Shown here piece after piece: positions 22,763 to 35,150 of a DNA stretch of 64,000 bases; positions within the stretch are counted from its first letter, which is position 1, and each line of letters opens with the position of its first letter. The stretch comes from Trissonchulus latispiculum. Its lineage: Eukaryota > Nematoda > Enoplea > Enoplida > Ironidae. Made by a program: the position numbers and the translations under genes. The stretch is taken from the NCBI GenBank assembly GCA_030248195.1, contig JASAND010026111.1, forward strand, positions 46,357 through 110,356. The letters are read 5' to 3'. Under the pieces are notes generated by a model that ran no database searches, had not been told where the DNA came from, and saw only the letters and a list, made by a program, of their open reading frames with translations.

Positions 22763-24334
22763 AGGATATCCAGATTCGTCTGATGAGGACCCAATACGGA
22801 GTCCCCGTGACTCTAAGTCCTATATCCTTAACCTCATTTGCATATTTGATAACCTACCTAAACCTAGATTTCCTACGCAACCAAGTACTCACGAATTCCT
22901 AGATGTACATACGAGACTTGCACCCTAAAACTACATTACTTATTGCTACTTTTCCTGTGTACTATAGGAGTTCTGATATAGTTTCGGTACTTCCCACAAA
23001 TTATGCACACAAGGAATTCATAACCATTCAAACGGTCACTTGTTCGATTGCAATTGACAACTACATTACATAAAACATACATACAAAGGTCCTAGATAAC
23101 CTAGTATTGAGCTACGTAATCCTATTTGTTAATTAAACACAATTATGCAACATTTGTGCAACACCTAGATTAGTAACCACTTATACCTTACTCACACAAC
23201 ATTCAGACTAAACAAGTTCTCATTAATAAAGAATATAATCATTCATACCAACCGCACATACACTTCTTCCTGCTTAAGATCTGAGTCTTGATCATTCCAG
23301 CGATGCTCACAACCTTCATCAGACAGAAGGAGTTTCCGCGAGTCAACGCACATACAGTCATAAAAACCAATACAATGCCATTCATACAATTCATACATAC
23401 ACAAACACACACTCACTTGGGTAAGTACTTATCTAACTAATCCTAAAACAAACATGATTACAAACAATGTAGATGAAAGCTAATTCTAACTAATACTAAT
23501 TATCCTATACTGCTAGCTATTACTTCATATGTACTAAATTAACTAAATTTAAACGAGAATTTGTTGTGAGTTTTAGGTATCTAAAACTCAGTTAATAGCG
23601 CGGAATTTTGGCAACTTTGAGAATTTTGAATTTTTTAGGGAAAGCCGTGTGAGTAATGATTGCCAAGCAATCATTACTAAACAAAACTACTATCAACAAA
23701 CAAAACTACCAACAATGCTTAAATTAATTAATGGGGAAGCCGGTCATTCCCCGTGAAACGCTTAATTAATAATTATTTTAAAAAAGATTATGTTTGGGAT
23801 TCTTATTTTAAAACTCGCTCATGTGTTTTTGACAACCTATTACTTTTGATTACCGACCTACGACAAGCAGTACAAATTACAAACAGTGACTTTAAGGCTT
23901 AGCAAAGCCTGAGATTGAAACAATATGGCCGGCAGGGGTGAATATTTCTATTAACTAACTTAATAAAAACAGGGTCGTAGTAAAGGGACCCTCTAACTCA
24001 AATTTAGGGATTGGGTCCCCACTTAATAATCCCATATTCTACTTTAAAACCCCAATTTTGGGTCAAAAAGGACCTTGATAAAAAGATAGAAAATCATGGT
24101 CGTGGCTTGACCAAAAGTGCAAATAAAATAACAAAATAAATGAATGAGATAATCGGCGGTGGAGGTCAGCAAACCTCGATATACAGAGGGTGTCGGCACG
24201 AAAAACAGAAAAACAGAAGTAGGGACAGTCCTCAAGACCTCCATCGAACAGGAGGGGTTTACATGAGCTGTCCCTTTATTTAAAATAATAAAATAATAAC
24301 GAAGAACAAAGAAAACATGGAATAATATAAAATA

Positions 24335-24500
24335 AAAGTGGCCCAAGGCCCACGCATGCTATCATAACTAAAAAGATGGCCTGAAGGCCTCAAAAACTGC
24401 ATAATAAAAATTGGCCCAATGGCCTCCAAAGTAAGGAAAAAGTTGGCCCGTAGGCCTTCAAAAAAATAAGGCCACAAAGGGCCGAAAAAATGCTGATTTG
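24335..24500 (-). repeat. GGCC-spacer-GGCC array in solo LTR
   Basis: Five units of the type GGCC-(3 to 6 nt)-GGCC about 30-37 bases apart (GGCCTGAAGGCC, GGCCCAATGGCC, GGCCCGTAGGCC and relatives). They correspond to the array at 41,717-42,058 in the young LTR. Confidence 0.6.
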
Positions 24501-24830
24501 GCCGGGTATAACAAACCCAAAAGGCCCCTGAAAAGAAGGTAGTGTTCGTGTTAAAAAACTCAATTTCTTTTTCTCTGACCAGTGTGGGTCAGAGAAAAAG
24601 TCCCTATGCGTCCTAACCTGGGAAGGTGCGCTGAATTCCCTATGCAGGTAGCAACTGCACTAGGGAACGCACCGAATGGAGGGGGGAAAAAGCAACCTAC
24701 TTCGGCTGCAACTCAACGAACACTGATTTGAAAATAAAATTTTGGACCGAGCTGACAGTTTTGCTGACAGCTCGGTGACAGGTCATTAGCGAGACCTGGA
24801 GCTCGCTTCTTCTTTGATTCTAAGGCAAAG

Positions 24831-24860
24831 CTTCTAGAAGATTCTAGAACCTTCTAGAAG
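24831..24860 (-). promoter_or_regulatory. heat-shock element, six perfect units
   Basis: TTC and GAA alternate six times with exactly two bases between them (TTC at 24,832, GAA at 24,837, TTC at 24,842, GAA at 24,847, TTC at 24,852, GAA at 24,857). This is the canonical HSF binding array. It is preserved here although surrounding LTR sequence has diverged from the copy at 41,453. Confidence 0.75.
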
Positions 24861-26562
24861 CTTGCCACCTTTTCTGTGTGCTGCGCTGCAGCGGGCTGAC
24901 CCAGCTGGCCGTTGGGGGTTGAAATTAATGAGATTTTGGATTTATTGCCCCCCAACTGACCCAATTTTGATATATTTTGGGGGCCGAAACTTGGCGAAAC
25001 TTTGCGAAACTTTTGCTAACACATAAACACAACCGAAGGGAAAACTTTGCGAAATTTCGGAACTTTAATAAATTATTACGCACGAAATATAATTTTCTGT
25101 AAGTTACAAATTATATCATGATAATCTACGTACTTACCTACGTATATCTAGCTAATAACATTTATATTAGTATTATTATTATTAAGGAGGATAAGCCCCC
25201 TCTAAACCAAATAACTTGGGCTTTACCTACTATTTTCCTTTTCTTTTCTTGTTGTCCTTGTCCTCGGCCAAAAGTTCAAGCGAGGACAACTGCTAGGCCC
25301 AGAAGAAAGAGGCCTAGCAGAGAGAAAGAAGAGAAAGAGGGAAAGGGGAACAACACCTGACTCAGGTGTAGTCTGGGAGGTAGACAACCTCCCAGACAAT
25401 GAAAAAGGAAAGGGTTTGACTTAAGTCAAACTAAAAAGAAAACCAATTTTAGAACACTCCTTTTTGGAGTGGTAAGATTACGACACAAAAAGTAATCTTA
25501 CAAAAACATTTTCCTTTATAACTTTCTTATTATTGGGAGTTGAAAAGTCGGGTTTGGATTTTTCGAATCAGTATCAAATTCTCTTTCATATAAGCCCAAG
25601 TCATTTTTCGACCAAAAATATCAAAATTAACTAATTACTACCTAACTGACGCATGATTATTACTAATTAACCTTACCTAACTACGTACTTAACTATTTTG
25701 CACCCAATATTGAACCATCTTCCAATATGCGCTGTTTTAGATGTACATTTCCAATTTATAGGCAATTTTACGACTAATTTTTGCCTTGATTATACACATA
25801 AACTTAGTGTTTTCAGGTTTATGACTTCCTGCTGACTAGCATACGAGTGTTAATAATTAAATTATCTTTACAGGGAGGGCTATGTTTGACTACTATGGGC
25901 GGTACTGACCGATTCACCTAAGTTTAGTTTAGTTGTCGACTGTTATCTTCGAGTGGAGGTAACAACTCCTTTTACTAAAGGGATGATAATTCGTAGGGAT
26001 TAGGACTGAAGTATTCCTCTTCACCTTTCCTGGGTTAGTATCATTAGTAGTCACGCATTAGTAAAACTCAATTAAACTTAAAACTGTGTTTAAGACTAGT
26101 ATGAATGTCTTAATTGAATGTGAACCATGAACCCTATTGGTGAATTTCTTGATTTCTACTGAATACTGGCAACTCTAGCTAAACAAACATGATAATCTAT
26201 ACAATTATTGCTTGGACATTATTTGACAATTACATTCCATATTGATGACCTTCGCTCTTCTTCACAATTCCATGGCATGAGAATTCATCCTGGTGATTTG
26301 ATCATTTTGAAACCTCTTTTAAAGCTGATTTCAGATTACTTTTAACATTTTATTTTATTAATTCCATTACACATGTTTTCATGTTTGTATGTTATGCTAA
26401 TACACTACCAAGCAAGATACAGAATTTACAATATTTCAAAATTAACTAAAAACAAAAAATTCACTTTTGTGAAAAACTAATAAAACGGCCTAAGGGTATA
26501 TTAATATGCTAGGGAAGCAGGCACAGGAAAGATTAATAAGCCTGTTATAGGAGTTCAGCTGA

Positions 26563-26640
26563 TGGCCCTGTGGTGTAGTGGTTAGTAAGTCTGTCCCGGG
26601 ATCCGTCGGCCCACACGTCCTTCATATCACGGCACAAGAA
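26563..26640 (+). repeat. tRNA-derived SINE-like fragment
   Basis: GGCCCTGTGGTGTAGTGGTTAG resembles the tRNA 5' half with box A seen at 239. No complete tRNA fold or box B follows, so this is a fragment. Confidence 0.35.
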
Positions 26641-27014
26641 GAACTTTGAGAAATCTATGTTTAAGCATTTTGGTCTATTGTAAATATTGTCTTTTGCCAG
26701 TTGTCAAAATGTCTGGACTTGTCTTGGTAAACTAATTTGCATAATGAAATGCCTCTGTCTTTTCTTTCACTATTCAGAGGCAGCCTATAATTGTATGTGC
26801 TAGAGTAAAGTGGCCTTCTTGCGTAGTAGAGGTTCCACCTTGAATTGATTGTTTTGAAAATAGACAGTTGCAGTTTGTGTTGCTGCTTATTATCAGACAT
26901 TGCACCAGACTAGGAACTAGGCAGCTGCAATGTGTTAATATGCATTCATAATGGCAAGAGTACACAAGTAAATTGGCATGAATGGGACATTTTTCTCATA
27001 TAAACAAGTCCATT

Positions 27015-27400
27015 TTCCGGACCGCATATCTCGAAATCCGTAAATTTTCCGGAAATTTCGTTTTCAGTTCCGAAATTAGAATCCGAATCACCCTATGACC
27101 AACTTTTGAGCGAAATCGGAGACAAAACTGTTTTGGATTTTCGTGAATTCCCGGATTTTGGATTTTCAGTTTTTCGACCATAACTTTGGCTAGGCGCATT
27201 TCCGGAAACTGTAGCAAGAAGGAAAGTTATTCACCTCGACAACTGCTTTCGTTTGAGTACCATATCGACCACTTTCGGAAACAATTTTCAAAATCCGGAA
27301 TTTTCCAGAGTGCATATCTCGAAATCCCTAAACTTTCCGGAAATCAACGTTATCGAATTAACATATGACCAACTTTTGAGGAAAATCGGAGACAAAAATT
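27015..27400. repeat. two diverged tandem copies of a 100-bp unit
   Basis: CATATCTCGAAATCC..AAA.TTTCCGGAAAT occurs at about 27,028 and 27,314, each followed about 60 bases later by ATGACCAACTTTTGAG..AAATCGGAGACAAAA. Noncoding, rich in TTCCGGAA words. Confidence 0.55.
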
Positions 27401-27799
27401 TTCTACGTTTCCCTTGGTCCCCGTTTACCATTCGAAAAATTCCGGGATTCGCCACTCCCGCAATCCGGGAAGTACCGAACTGCCCGCGCATCCGGAAGCA
27501 CTTTAGGTCACCCCCAACACCCCTGAAAATTTCAGCCGGATCGGTTCAACCAATCAAAAGTTAGAGGGGGGTACACATACGGCAAGAAATAAATAATAAG
27601 AAATAACGGACATGCCCAACACAAAGGGTTGCCTTTTTGTGAAAAAGCCCACAAACGTGTATGCTCACTTCAAAGAACTTCGCACGCTATCTTTGCGTTA
27701 TAAAGCTCGAAGCAGACACAAATTGGACGCTCGCAGGCATTGTGTTTTCCAGCTTTAACACGTAAAGATACGGCGAGTGAGCGTACAGAACCGTGTACT

Positions 27800-27935
27800 G
27801 GGTACACATTTGTGGGGGGGTCACTAGGTACACGTTTGTGGGAGGTCAGCCGTTAGTGTGCAGAGCATGTACCTTGAGGTGATAACAGAGAGCCTGCCAG
27901 CTGTCACACTCTTATCTATTATGTACTCTTGATAA
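27800..27935. repeat. fragment of the 31-kb palindrome family
   Basis: Contains GGTACACATTTGTGGGGGGGTCAC, GCCGTTAGTGTGCAGAGCATG and TGTCACACTCTTAT..ATTATGTACTCTTGATAA, matching parts of 30,963-31,532. Weak copies also sit in the peptide-gene introns (3,284-3,336; 17,681-17,740) and near 34,370-34,425. Confidence 0.5.
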
Positions 27936-27942
27936 TAGCTAA

Positions 27943-28099
27943 CGCAAAGAGACGCGCGTCGACGCATCAGATTGTAACATGGCTTCTTAACAGTTTAAAA
28001 TTAATTGTAGAATATCCATGCTTACGAACGCATGCAGACACTTACATGCTTACATGCGTCTACGCGCGTCTGCATGCGACTGGGACTATGAGTGCACGT
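27943..28099. mobile_element. diverged copy of the 174-bp Harbinger-type MITE
   Basis: Shares GACGCGCGTCGACGCATCAGATTGTAACATG and the end CTATGAGTGCACG followed by TTTA with 2,294-2,467. The left terminus is not preserved. Confidence 0.5.
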
Positions 28100-28541
28100 T
28101 TACTGTCTAGTCCTAGCCTTTCAATTAGTCCAAAAGAAAGCAGTTACAACGTGTGGCTGCCTCCTATTTGATTTCTCCAAGGCCACGAACTTCTCTGCCA
28201 TGGTAGGTCAATACTAATTTAGTTCTTGTGCTAGGATTTAGTAGCGAACGTCTTTGCTTTGCTACGCTAAGGGAAATTTCTCCTTAGCTGTCAGTCCAAT
28301 TGGACAAATATCATCTAAATTTATTTTTCGGGATTCGTAGTAAATGAATGCTGAAAGACTTGCATAAGGACTTAGTGGCTTTAGAAAGGCGCCTAAATAA
28401 GTTGAAGAAAAGAATACAGATTTGCCCCCAGAAAATGCTGCAGTGAAAGAGCAATTATCTGCTGAAGCAAGAGTGTTATTGCAGAATAAAATGATGATAA
28501 AGGAACAAGTTTAAAAGGATCAGCGGTGACCCCGGAAAATT

Positions 28542-28856
28542 AATTTTCGTGCCTGGTTTCGTCTTTTTGAAGCTGAAGCAGAGAATCACGGTTGGTCTAA
28601 GAAGGTAACGCCTAAACAACTGGTTGGGTTGCTAGGTGATGCAGCTTTGGAATCTGCCCAGGACCTTGAACTGTCGGTAAAATTGTCATATGTAAATTAG
28701 TTTATCGAGACAATGAATAATGATAGACATTTTGACAACTAGCAAAAGACAATGTTTGCACGATATTTAGCAGTTATGCCAGAAAAGTTTTGCTAATTTA
28801 ATGCTAATTTCGCTGGATTCATAAATTCTGTTGAATGTACTGGTTATAAGCTTTAG
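28542..28856 (+). pseudogene. fossil retrotransposon gag fragment
   Basis: About 104 codons in one frame resemble the capsid region of Ty3-type Gag: WFRLFEAEAE near the start, then LVGLLGDAALE, and further on MPEKF. The frame is interrupted by stops at 28,698, 28,740 and 28,794. No start, zinc knuckle or pol is attached. It is an old, dead copy in host DNA and is unrelated in sequence to the gag at 45,940. Confidence 0.6.
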
Positions 28857-29199
28857 GGGGGGGGGACGCTTGCATTACCGGGAACGACTCTTCTGGTTTA
28901 TTTTTCAACCAATCCATTTCAAACTCACCAGTTATAGCTGGTGTTAAATACTAGCAATTATGTGGAACTTGAAGAATCCAGTGCTTGACTTGCAACCTAC
29001 ACAACAGGGATAATTTTAAATTTTCAAAACGATGTCATTAATCAACGGCTGAATGAAATTAGCTCAAATTCTCACAAATGTAAAAATAATAAACCTAATG
29101 TAGGGGCAATTTTTCAGTTTCTCGATTTATGCAATTTTGACATTTTAATTCATGTTCAAAAATTTTGAAAATCAATATCCCACGGAATATACTATTTAA

Positions 29200-30179
29200 G
29201 GTGGTGATTCCCTTTGGTCACATAAAGTCTGCACCTTTATAACTCATAAATTACTTGGAGTTAAAAAGCCATTTTTATATCAAAATGTAGCTTGACATTT
29301 TCTTTTTTTAATGCATGCCACGAAACTAATTTTGCTTTTACAAAATATTTTTAACACATTTTAGAATAAGTATAATTGTCCAGAATTTTTGCAGACCCAA
29401 GGAAATTTTTTTGCGAGACATCGGTTATATCATTCGATACCTCCATCAAATAAATGGGGACGATTTTTTATTTATTGTGAAATCGCTCTTCGTTATAGAG
29501 AAATAAGCTGAAATGTGTGCGTAACCTGTATTTTGCCTACTTTTTCCAAATTTGTCAAGCGAATACTTTAGCTAGAAAGCAGCAATCGGGGCAACTAAAA
29601 ATCGTCCCTGGGTATATCTGTGCAGAACACATTTGTTCAGTAGCAGCCCTCCAGCTTGCATGGTGAATGCTCCACAATCTTTGGAAAAAAATTGGTCGTG
29701 TTTTTGCAAAAACTACATTTTTTATGATAGCAGCCTACAGGATAGCAGTTGGAAGACGATCATGCGTCGGATAATTTGTCTCTGTGAGACCTTCACATCG
29801 AGGCACTTAGTTTGATTTTACGGCTTGCGTAGTTCAAGAAATGTTGGATTATTTGATTTCTGCAAAACTGACAAGTTTTCGACGCCAAAACAAGAAAATC
29901 GGCTTTATCTCACAGTAGAGAAAAGCTAGAAACTGTCTTTAAAAAGCAAAAATGTGAAGCTCAATGAGATCTTTCGAATGAATATAGTCATAACTGTTTA
30001 GCAGCTGCCAAGCGTTCAGAAATTGGGAAAAACCACTCTGACCGGAAATCTCGAATTTTTGAATCGGGATTGCGCGGAGGGTGTTAGAACGCTAGCAGAA
30101 CACATTTACAAAAGTTTCATCAAATTTCATCTTGATTTACGCCGCCAAACAACAATGTGTGCCCAAAAGAATCGCCACC
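29200..30179. mobile_element. TTAA-flanked element, copy 1 (980 bp)
   Basis: Left end GGTGGTGATTC and right end GAATCGCCACC are inverted and flanked by TTAA (29,196-29,199 and 30,180-30,183). A diverged, interrupted second copy is at 37,869-39,848. No transposase ORF. The TTAA target suggests piggyBac-type mobilisation, although the terminal bases are not the usual CCY. Confidence 0.55.
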
Positions 30180-30398
30180 TTAAACAAAAACTAAAAAATT
30201 TCTCCTGCGTACCCCTCAAATGAACGTACATGCAAAATTTTGACAAATTTTCGCGACCCCCCCCCAGATTTTCAGATTTTTGCTACCCCCCCCAGATTTT
30301 TGGTCCAAAAGTGGTCAAAAATGGCATAAAATCGAAAATTGGGGGAGGGCCCCCCACCCTCCGTTGGAACCCCCCCCCCCAGATTTTTTGCCCAGCCA

Positions 30399-30930
30399 CA
30401 GTGGCGGATCCAGGATTTTGAAAAGGGGGGGGCCCGCTGAAAAATTTTTCCGGGGGGGGGGTAACCAAATTTTTCCGGGAGGGGGGGGGTAAAAATTTCT
30501 TTTTCCAGGAACAAAATATTTTTACAAGAAAATTAAAATTGTGTATGGAAAGGGTAGTTAACTTGCCAATTTGAAAACAACTATGTCCCGTGAGTGAAGC
30601 AAAGCATGGAGAATTTACACAACAAATACACGGGGGGTCTGGGGGGCAGAGCCCCCCAGAAGTTGAAGAATTTTTTGAAATTTGAATAAAATCCGTCATG
30701 CAAACTTTTGAAAAGATTAAATAAATAAAATGGAGATATATACATGTACATATAGTAACTTACGAAATGAAAAACTTGCAGTAAAATAGTGTATACAAGG
30801 AATGGTGACAATAAATAGGACAAGTTACAAGGGCAAGAAAGATAATGTACAAAACGGGGGGTCTGGGGGGCGGAGCCCCCCAGAAGTTGAAGAATTTTTT
30901 GAAATCGTGGAAAATTCAGCAATTCAAACG
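30399..30930. repeat. G/C-homopolymer-rich nested repeat
   Basis: CAGTGGCGGATCCAGGA at 30,399 is the same terminus as the hAT-type MITE at 37,105. It is followed by poly-G blocks and by two copies of GGGGTCTGGGGGGC.GAGCCCC..CAGAAGTTGAAGAA (about 30,633 and 30,856). The upstream 30,250-30,390 is rich in poly-C. Translated frames here are repeat artefacts. Confidence 0.55.
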
Positions 30931-30962
30931 TTTAAAAAGAATAAAAGATTAGTTAAGTAAGA

Positions 30963-31532
30963 CCAAGAGTACATAATAACTAAGAGTGTGACAAGCGTCA
31001 CACTCTTAGTTATCAAGCAGAAAACATCATCTGCACAATAACGGCCTACCCCCCCCACAACTGAGTACCTGGTGACCCCCCCCCCACAACTGAGTACCAG
31101 GTACACAATTGTGCACGAGCACTCGCTTGTGACCCCCCCCACAACTGAGTACCAGGTACACAATTGTGCACGAGCACTCGCTTGTATGTTTACATGTTGA
31201 AGCCAAAAACATTCTATCAGCAGCTGGCCACTTTTTGGCTTCAACATGTAAACATACAAGCGAGTGCTCGTGCACAATTGTGTACCTGGTACTCAGTTGT
31301 GGGGGGGGGTCACAAGCGAGTGCTCGTGCACAATTGTGTACCTGGTACTCAGTTGTGGGGGGGGTCACAAGCGAGTGCTCGTGCACAATTGTGTACCTGG
31401 TACTCAGTTGTGGGGGGGGTCACCAGGTACTCAGTTGTGGGGGGGGTAGGCCGTTATTGTGCAGATGATGTTTTCTGCTTGATAACTAAGAGTGTGACGC
31501 TTGTCACACTCTTAGTTATTATGTACTCTTGG
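30963..31532. mobile_element. 570-bp near-perfect palindrome (foldback element)
   Basis: The left half is the reverse complement of the right half from CCAAGAGTACATAATAACTAAG inward. The tip near 31,200-31,240 carries AAGCCAAAAA/TTTTTGGCTT around ATTCTATCAGCAGCTGGCC. Each arm holds tandem copies of ACAACTGAGTACCAGGTACAC-type words separated by poly-C or poly-G, and a terminal hairpin GAGTGTGAC..GTCACACTC. Fragments occur elsewhere in the window. Confidence 0.8.
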
Positions 31533-31706
31533 TAAGACTTATAATGAGATATTGAGTTGTATAATCGATCAGTGGGAAACCAAAACGGGAATTGGATGCT
31601 TTTCTGAATTTTTCACTTATATACACAATTTATTCTAGAGCACTTTTAGAAGCTGCCAATTATCAATCCTGCATTTCCCATTTATATATATATATATATA
31701 TAAAGA

Positions 31707-32511
31707 AGAAATAAAAATGCTCCTCTGGAGCATAAAAAAAGTAATATGGGTGATGGTGAGGTTGTAAAATCAAAAGAGGACTAGTCTTTAAAATGCTTAA
31801 TATGGGGGCTAGGTTCAAAAATAGAAGAGGACTAGGTTGTGAGCGAATTAATATGGGCACAGCTTCGCCGAACAACCCATATTCGCGGTTTATAAACGTA
31901 AATCATTATGCATATCCATCCAAGCTACATTTAGTTTATAGTGCATAAACAATCTCTACTGCTACGTATATCTTATGTATTCGAGCGTAACGGAACTTTT
32001 ATTTTAGCAAACTTTTTCTTTGAGAAACTCTTTATACTAACCAGTGCATTTTATCCATTTATATCTCAAGCATAATTTTAGGACTCTGATCTTCTATTTC
32101 CTTCCTGCTTGAACCAATAGCTTTAGCATGATATCCTTAGATCTCCTCTCGTTGCTTGCTGCAGTTCAACACGACCACATCATGATAATTTAAGTATATT
32201 CCTAGCAAGTCTAACAGTGTATGCAAACAACTAAATATATTCAATGAGTATTCAACTTCTTAAATTTCTTATTACTGACTGACACTGATAGCTCTGTATG
32301 CGACAGAAGTTAAGACGAAGCGTGAAATCCCGCGAATATGGGTTGTTCGGCGAAGCTGTGCCCATATTAATTCGCTCACAACCTAGTCCTCTTCTATTTT
32401 TGAACCTAGCCCCCATATTAAGCATTTTAAAGACTAGTCCTCTTTTGATTTTACAACCTCACCATCACCCATATTACTTTTTTTATGCTCCAGAGGAGCA
32501 TTTTTATTTCT
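31707..32511. mobile_element. foldback element with 182-bp inverted arms
   Basis: 31,707-31,888 and 32,330-32,511 are inverted copies of equal length, essentially identical where compared. They include ACTAGTCCTCTT and GGGCACAGCTTCGCCGAAC words and a terminal TGCTCC/GGAGCA hairpin. The 441-bp centre has no ORF. A TA microsatellite abuts the left end. Confidence 0.75.
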
Positions 32512-33404
32512 TGTCCTTCTGTCATTTTAAAGGATCCCTTTCCAGCAATGCGGTAATGGATACAAGGAGCTTGAACAATGCCGTAGGTAGAGCAGAAAAC
32601 TGATTATATCAATATATAGTACCACTGAATTCTCACCTCCGCCCCAAGCTTCGGCCGCTGCAACCTCTGTTTGTGGGTGGTATAAGGATAAAACTTTTTC
32701 GCCTCACCAAACACCACTGGTCTATAGGCCACATAGACCGTAGTGACCACTGGTCACTTCCCTCCATTTCGGCAATATGCCCATTGAAACGAGCGCAGTC
32801 GATTTACTATATATGCCACCGACCAAAATGCCGAAAACTTAGTTTTAGGCCGTTTGACCAGTGGTCAATAGACCCCACAGGCTTTCCTTTCCCCAAATGG
32901 AAAAGTGCCTGCCGACCCCACCCTCGAAATTTTGGAGGCAGACCCCACCCTCAAATGGCCAAATCCCAGACCCCACCCACCCAAATTTGCCAGACCCCAC
33001 CCTCAAAATTTTGAGAATTTTGTCTCAAAATTAGTAAAATTTTGAAATTTTTTGGAAAATTTCGAAATTTTTGCAAAAAATCCAAGTTTTTGGAACAAAT
33101 GTGCAAAAATGAAGAAATATTGTTGATTTTTAGTTAGAAATAACGCTTTTTTAGCAAATTTGCTAATTTTTTCTGAATTTTTAGCCAAAAATTGTTTACC
33201 CCCCCCCCCAAATTCGATTTTTCGGGACCCCACCCCACCTCAAAACGGCTGACCCCACCCACCCTAATTTCGGCTATCCCCTCCCCCAACGTTTTCTCAA
33301 GGTACACGGTACACCTATGCCCGGCCCGACCATAGTTTCACCGGAACGTTTTGGGGGAGGCAAACTTCGGAAATTTGGTGGTCGACCCCAGAAATGTGAT
33401 GGGG

Positions 33405-33449
<45 letters not shown>

Positions 33450-33875
33450 ACATATTATATATAAGACGCATATATAGTGATGGGCACCGGATATTTTTTC
33501 ATATCCGGATATCCGCCTAGTCAAAGCTAAAGTTCAAAAAAATTTTCGATTTCATAGCTAAATTTCAATTTTTCTGTGAATTTGCCGCTGCGCTGCTGCC
33601 TGCCATTATACTGCCAAGCTGTAGCCTTGGTTTCAAAATTTTTTCAAAAAAATTTTTAATATTTTTAAAATTTTCGAATTTTTGCCCAAAATTTGATAAT
33701 TTTCATTACTTTGTGTGAAATGTAGACGGATATTCGGATATCTGTGTAATTTTCTCAAATCGGATATTATCCGGATATAAAAATTACCCGGATATTGAAA
33801 AATGCCAAAAATGGTTAATATTTATGCACCGGATTCAATTTTCATGGCGTTTTAAGAAGACACACAAAATTACCA
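32512..33875. other. simple-sequence and repeat DNA, no gene
   Basis: 32,895-33,290 is made of CCCCACCC and polypyrimidine blocks. 33,408-33,447 is a TA microsatellite. 33,476-33,800 has several GGATATCCG-type inverted words after TAGTGATGGGCACCGG, which looks like a hAT-type terminus. Confidence 0.5.
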
Positions 33876-34260
33876 CTGGCTTTTTCCTACAGGGGGGGGC
33901 CAGAAATTCGTTCCCCCCCAGACTTGGATCGCCCCTCCCCAGAATCGCCCCCCCCCCAGGATTCGGGCCTTCATCCCAGAATTCTAAAATGCCCGGAAAA
34001 ATAGGGTTTTGAGGGCAAATTTTGAAAATGTTTTCCGGCTTCGCCGGATTTTTACCCATTTTTAAGCATTTTTAGCTATTTTAAACTTAAATTTAAGTTA
34101 AAAATAGTTAATTTTTTAGCTCAGCAGCAAAAAATAGCTATTTTAGGCATTTTTTGAAACATTTTTCTTCTCCCCCCCCCAGAAATTAGAGCCCCCCCAA
34201 GACCTGGGGGGGACCCCCCCAAACTCCCCCCCCAGAAATTTTTGCCTAGGAAAAAGCCAG
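33876..34260. mobile_element. MITE with TACCA duplication
   Basis: The ends CTGGCTTTTTCCTA and TAGGAAAAAGCCAG are inverted and flanked by TACCA (33,871-33,875 and 34,261-34,265). The interior is poly-C or poly-G blocks and TTTTAAGCATTTTTAGC words. 385 bp, no ORF. Confidence 0.65.
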
Positions 34261-34867
34261 TACCACTCTCTGTCCTCTCAGATACACCTTCCCAACTATG
34301 GTTAGCAGGCAAGCAATCAAGCAGGGACGAAATGAGACGTTAATAACGACAAATATTCTGCTCCTCAGCAGAAAACAAAGTGTTTGCCTGCTGTCACACT
34401 CTTATCATTCTGTACTCTTGATAATTAGGCACTACTATTGTATTGTACAATTATGCAAGCTTAATTAGCCAATTTTGCGCCTTGTCCTGCTCACTGTTTA
34501 TCTAAATTCATCTGAAGCGACTTCTTGCAATCCCGTTTCTGAGATTTACTACAAAACTGAAATGAGCGCGTTCTAGAGAGTACAACCTATGAATGATAGA
34601 AGCCACCATCCCTGCAAATTGGCATTAAGGGTCAGAGCTACAACAACAAAATTTGAACAGACATGGCGATAGTGACATCATCATGAATACCTTTAGCTGT
34701 CTAGATTTTCGAAGTCGCGATAATAAACTGCACCCGTCATTGATGGCCATAGCTAAAATCATACGAAATATTCTATTAAAAGAAATAATAAATAAATGTT
34801 TCAGAAAGAACAAAGAATAGATAGGAAGGCAAATATATATAGGATTTATTTACACTGGTCAGAACTT

Positions 34868-35150
34868 CCGATCTTACGGTCGGTGGTTCGATCCCCGGAG
34901 GCCATAAAGCTTTCCCGACTCTAGCCAACCCAGCTATCCATCCTTAACTGGTCGCTAAATGGGTACCACTACGGTGGGAAGGTAACAGGAGTCTGTGTAG
35001 AAGGGCCGGCCCCCCTTCCACGGATGCAGTCATCATTTGAGGTGACACTCCTGGCTCTACGGCTGAGAATCCGGGGAAGAGCACCGGCACCCCATGTCCT
35101 GTGGTAGGACGGAGATATCTCCTGGGGTAAACCTTTACCTTTTTTTACAC
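34868..35150 (+). repeat. tRNA-derived SINE-like unit
   Basis: Begins with a tRNA 3' half (anticodon-arm remnant, GGTGGTTCGATCCCC box B, GGAGGCC). A GC-richer body of about 230 bases follows, ending in CCTTTACCTTTTTTT. The 5' half of the tRNA head is missing or degraded. Confidence 0.45.

Larger units (their letters stand above)
20097..26371 (-). mobile_element. solo LTR (6.3 kb), reverse orientation
   Basis: On the minus strand it begins TGTAATGGAATT and ends CTTCATTACA, matching the ends of the LTR at 39,952-45,755. The 4-bp target duplication CATG flanks it (20,093-20,096 and 26,372-26,375). The sequence aligns throughout with the young LTR but with many substitutions and indels, so it is an older insertion or a related subfamily. 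There is no internal region, as expected after LTR-LTR recombination. Conserved parts are the heat-shock element, the nested TTGTTA hairpin, GGAAGTTGTTACCTTCC hairpins (22,051 and 22,169), a GGCC array, the T-arm-like block near 21,635-21,655 and an AATAAA polyadenylation signal near 20,563 (minus). Confidence 0.85.

Noticed and set aside
22780..22815. Possible hammerhead ribozyme core (CTGATGAG)
   Set aside because: The required GAAA side of the core and a cleavage site are missing after the stem, and the young LTR does not keep the motif.
30230..31535. Cluster of overlapping 60-138 aa ORFs
   Set aside because: They arise from poly-C/G blocks and from a palindrome read on both strands, with mirrored sequences and no independent support.
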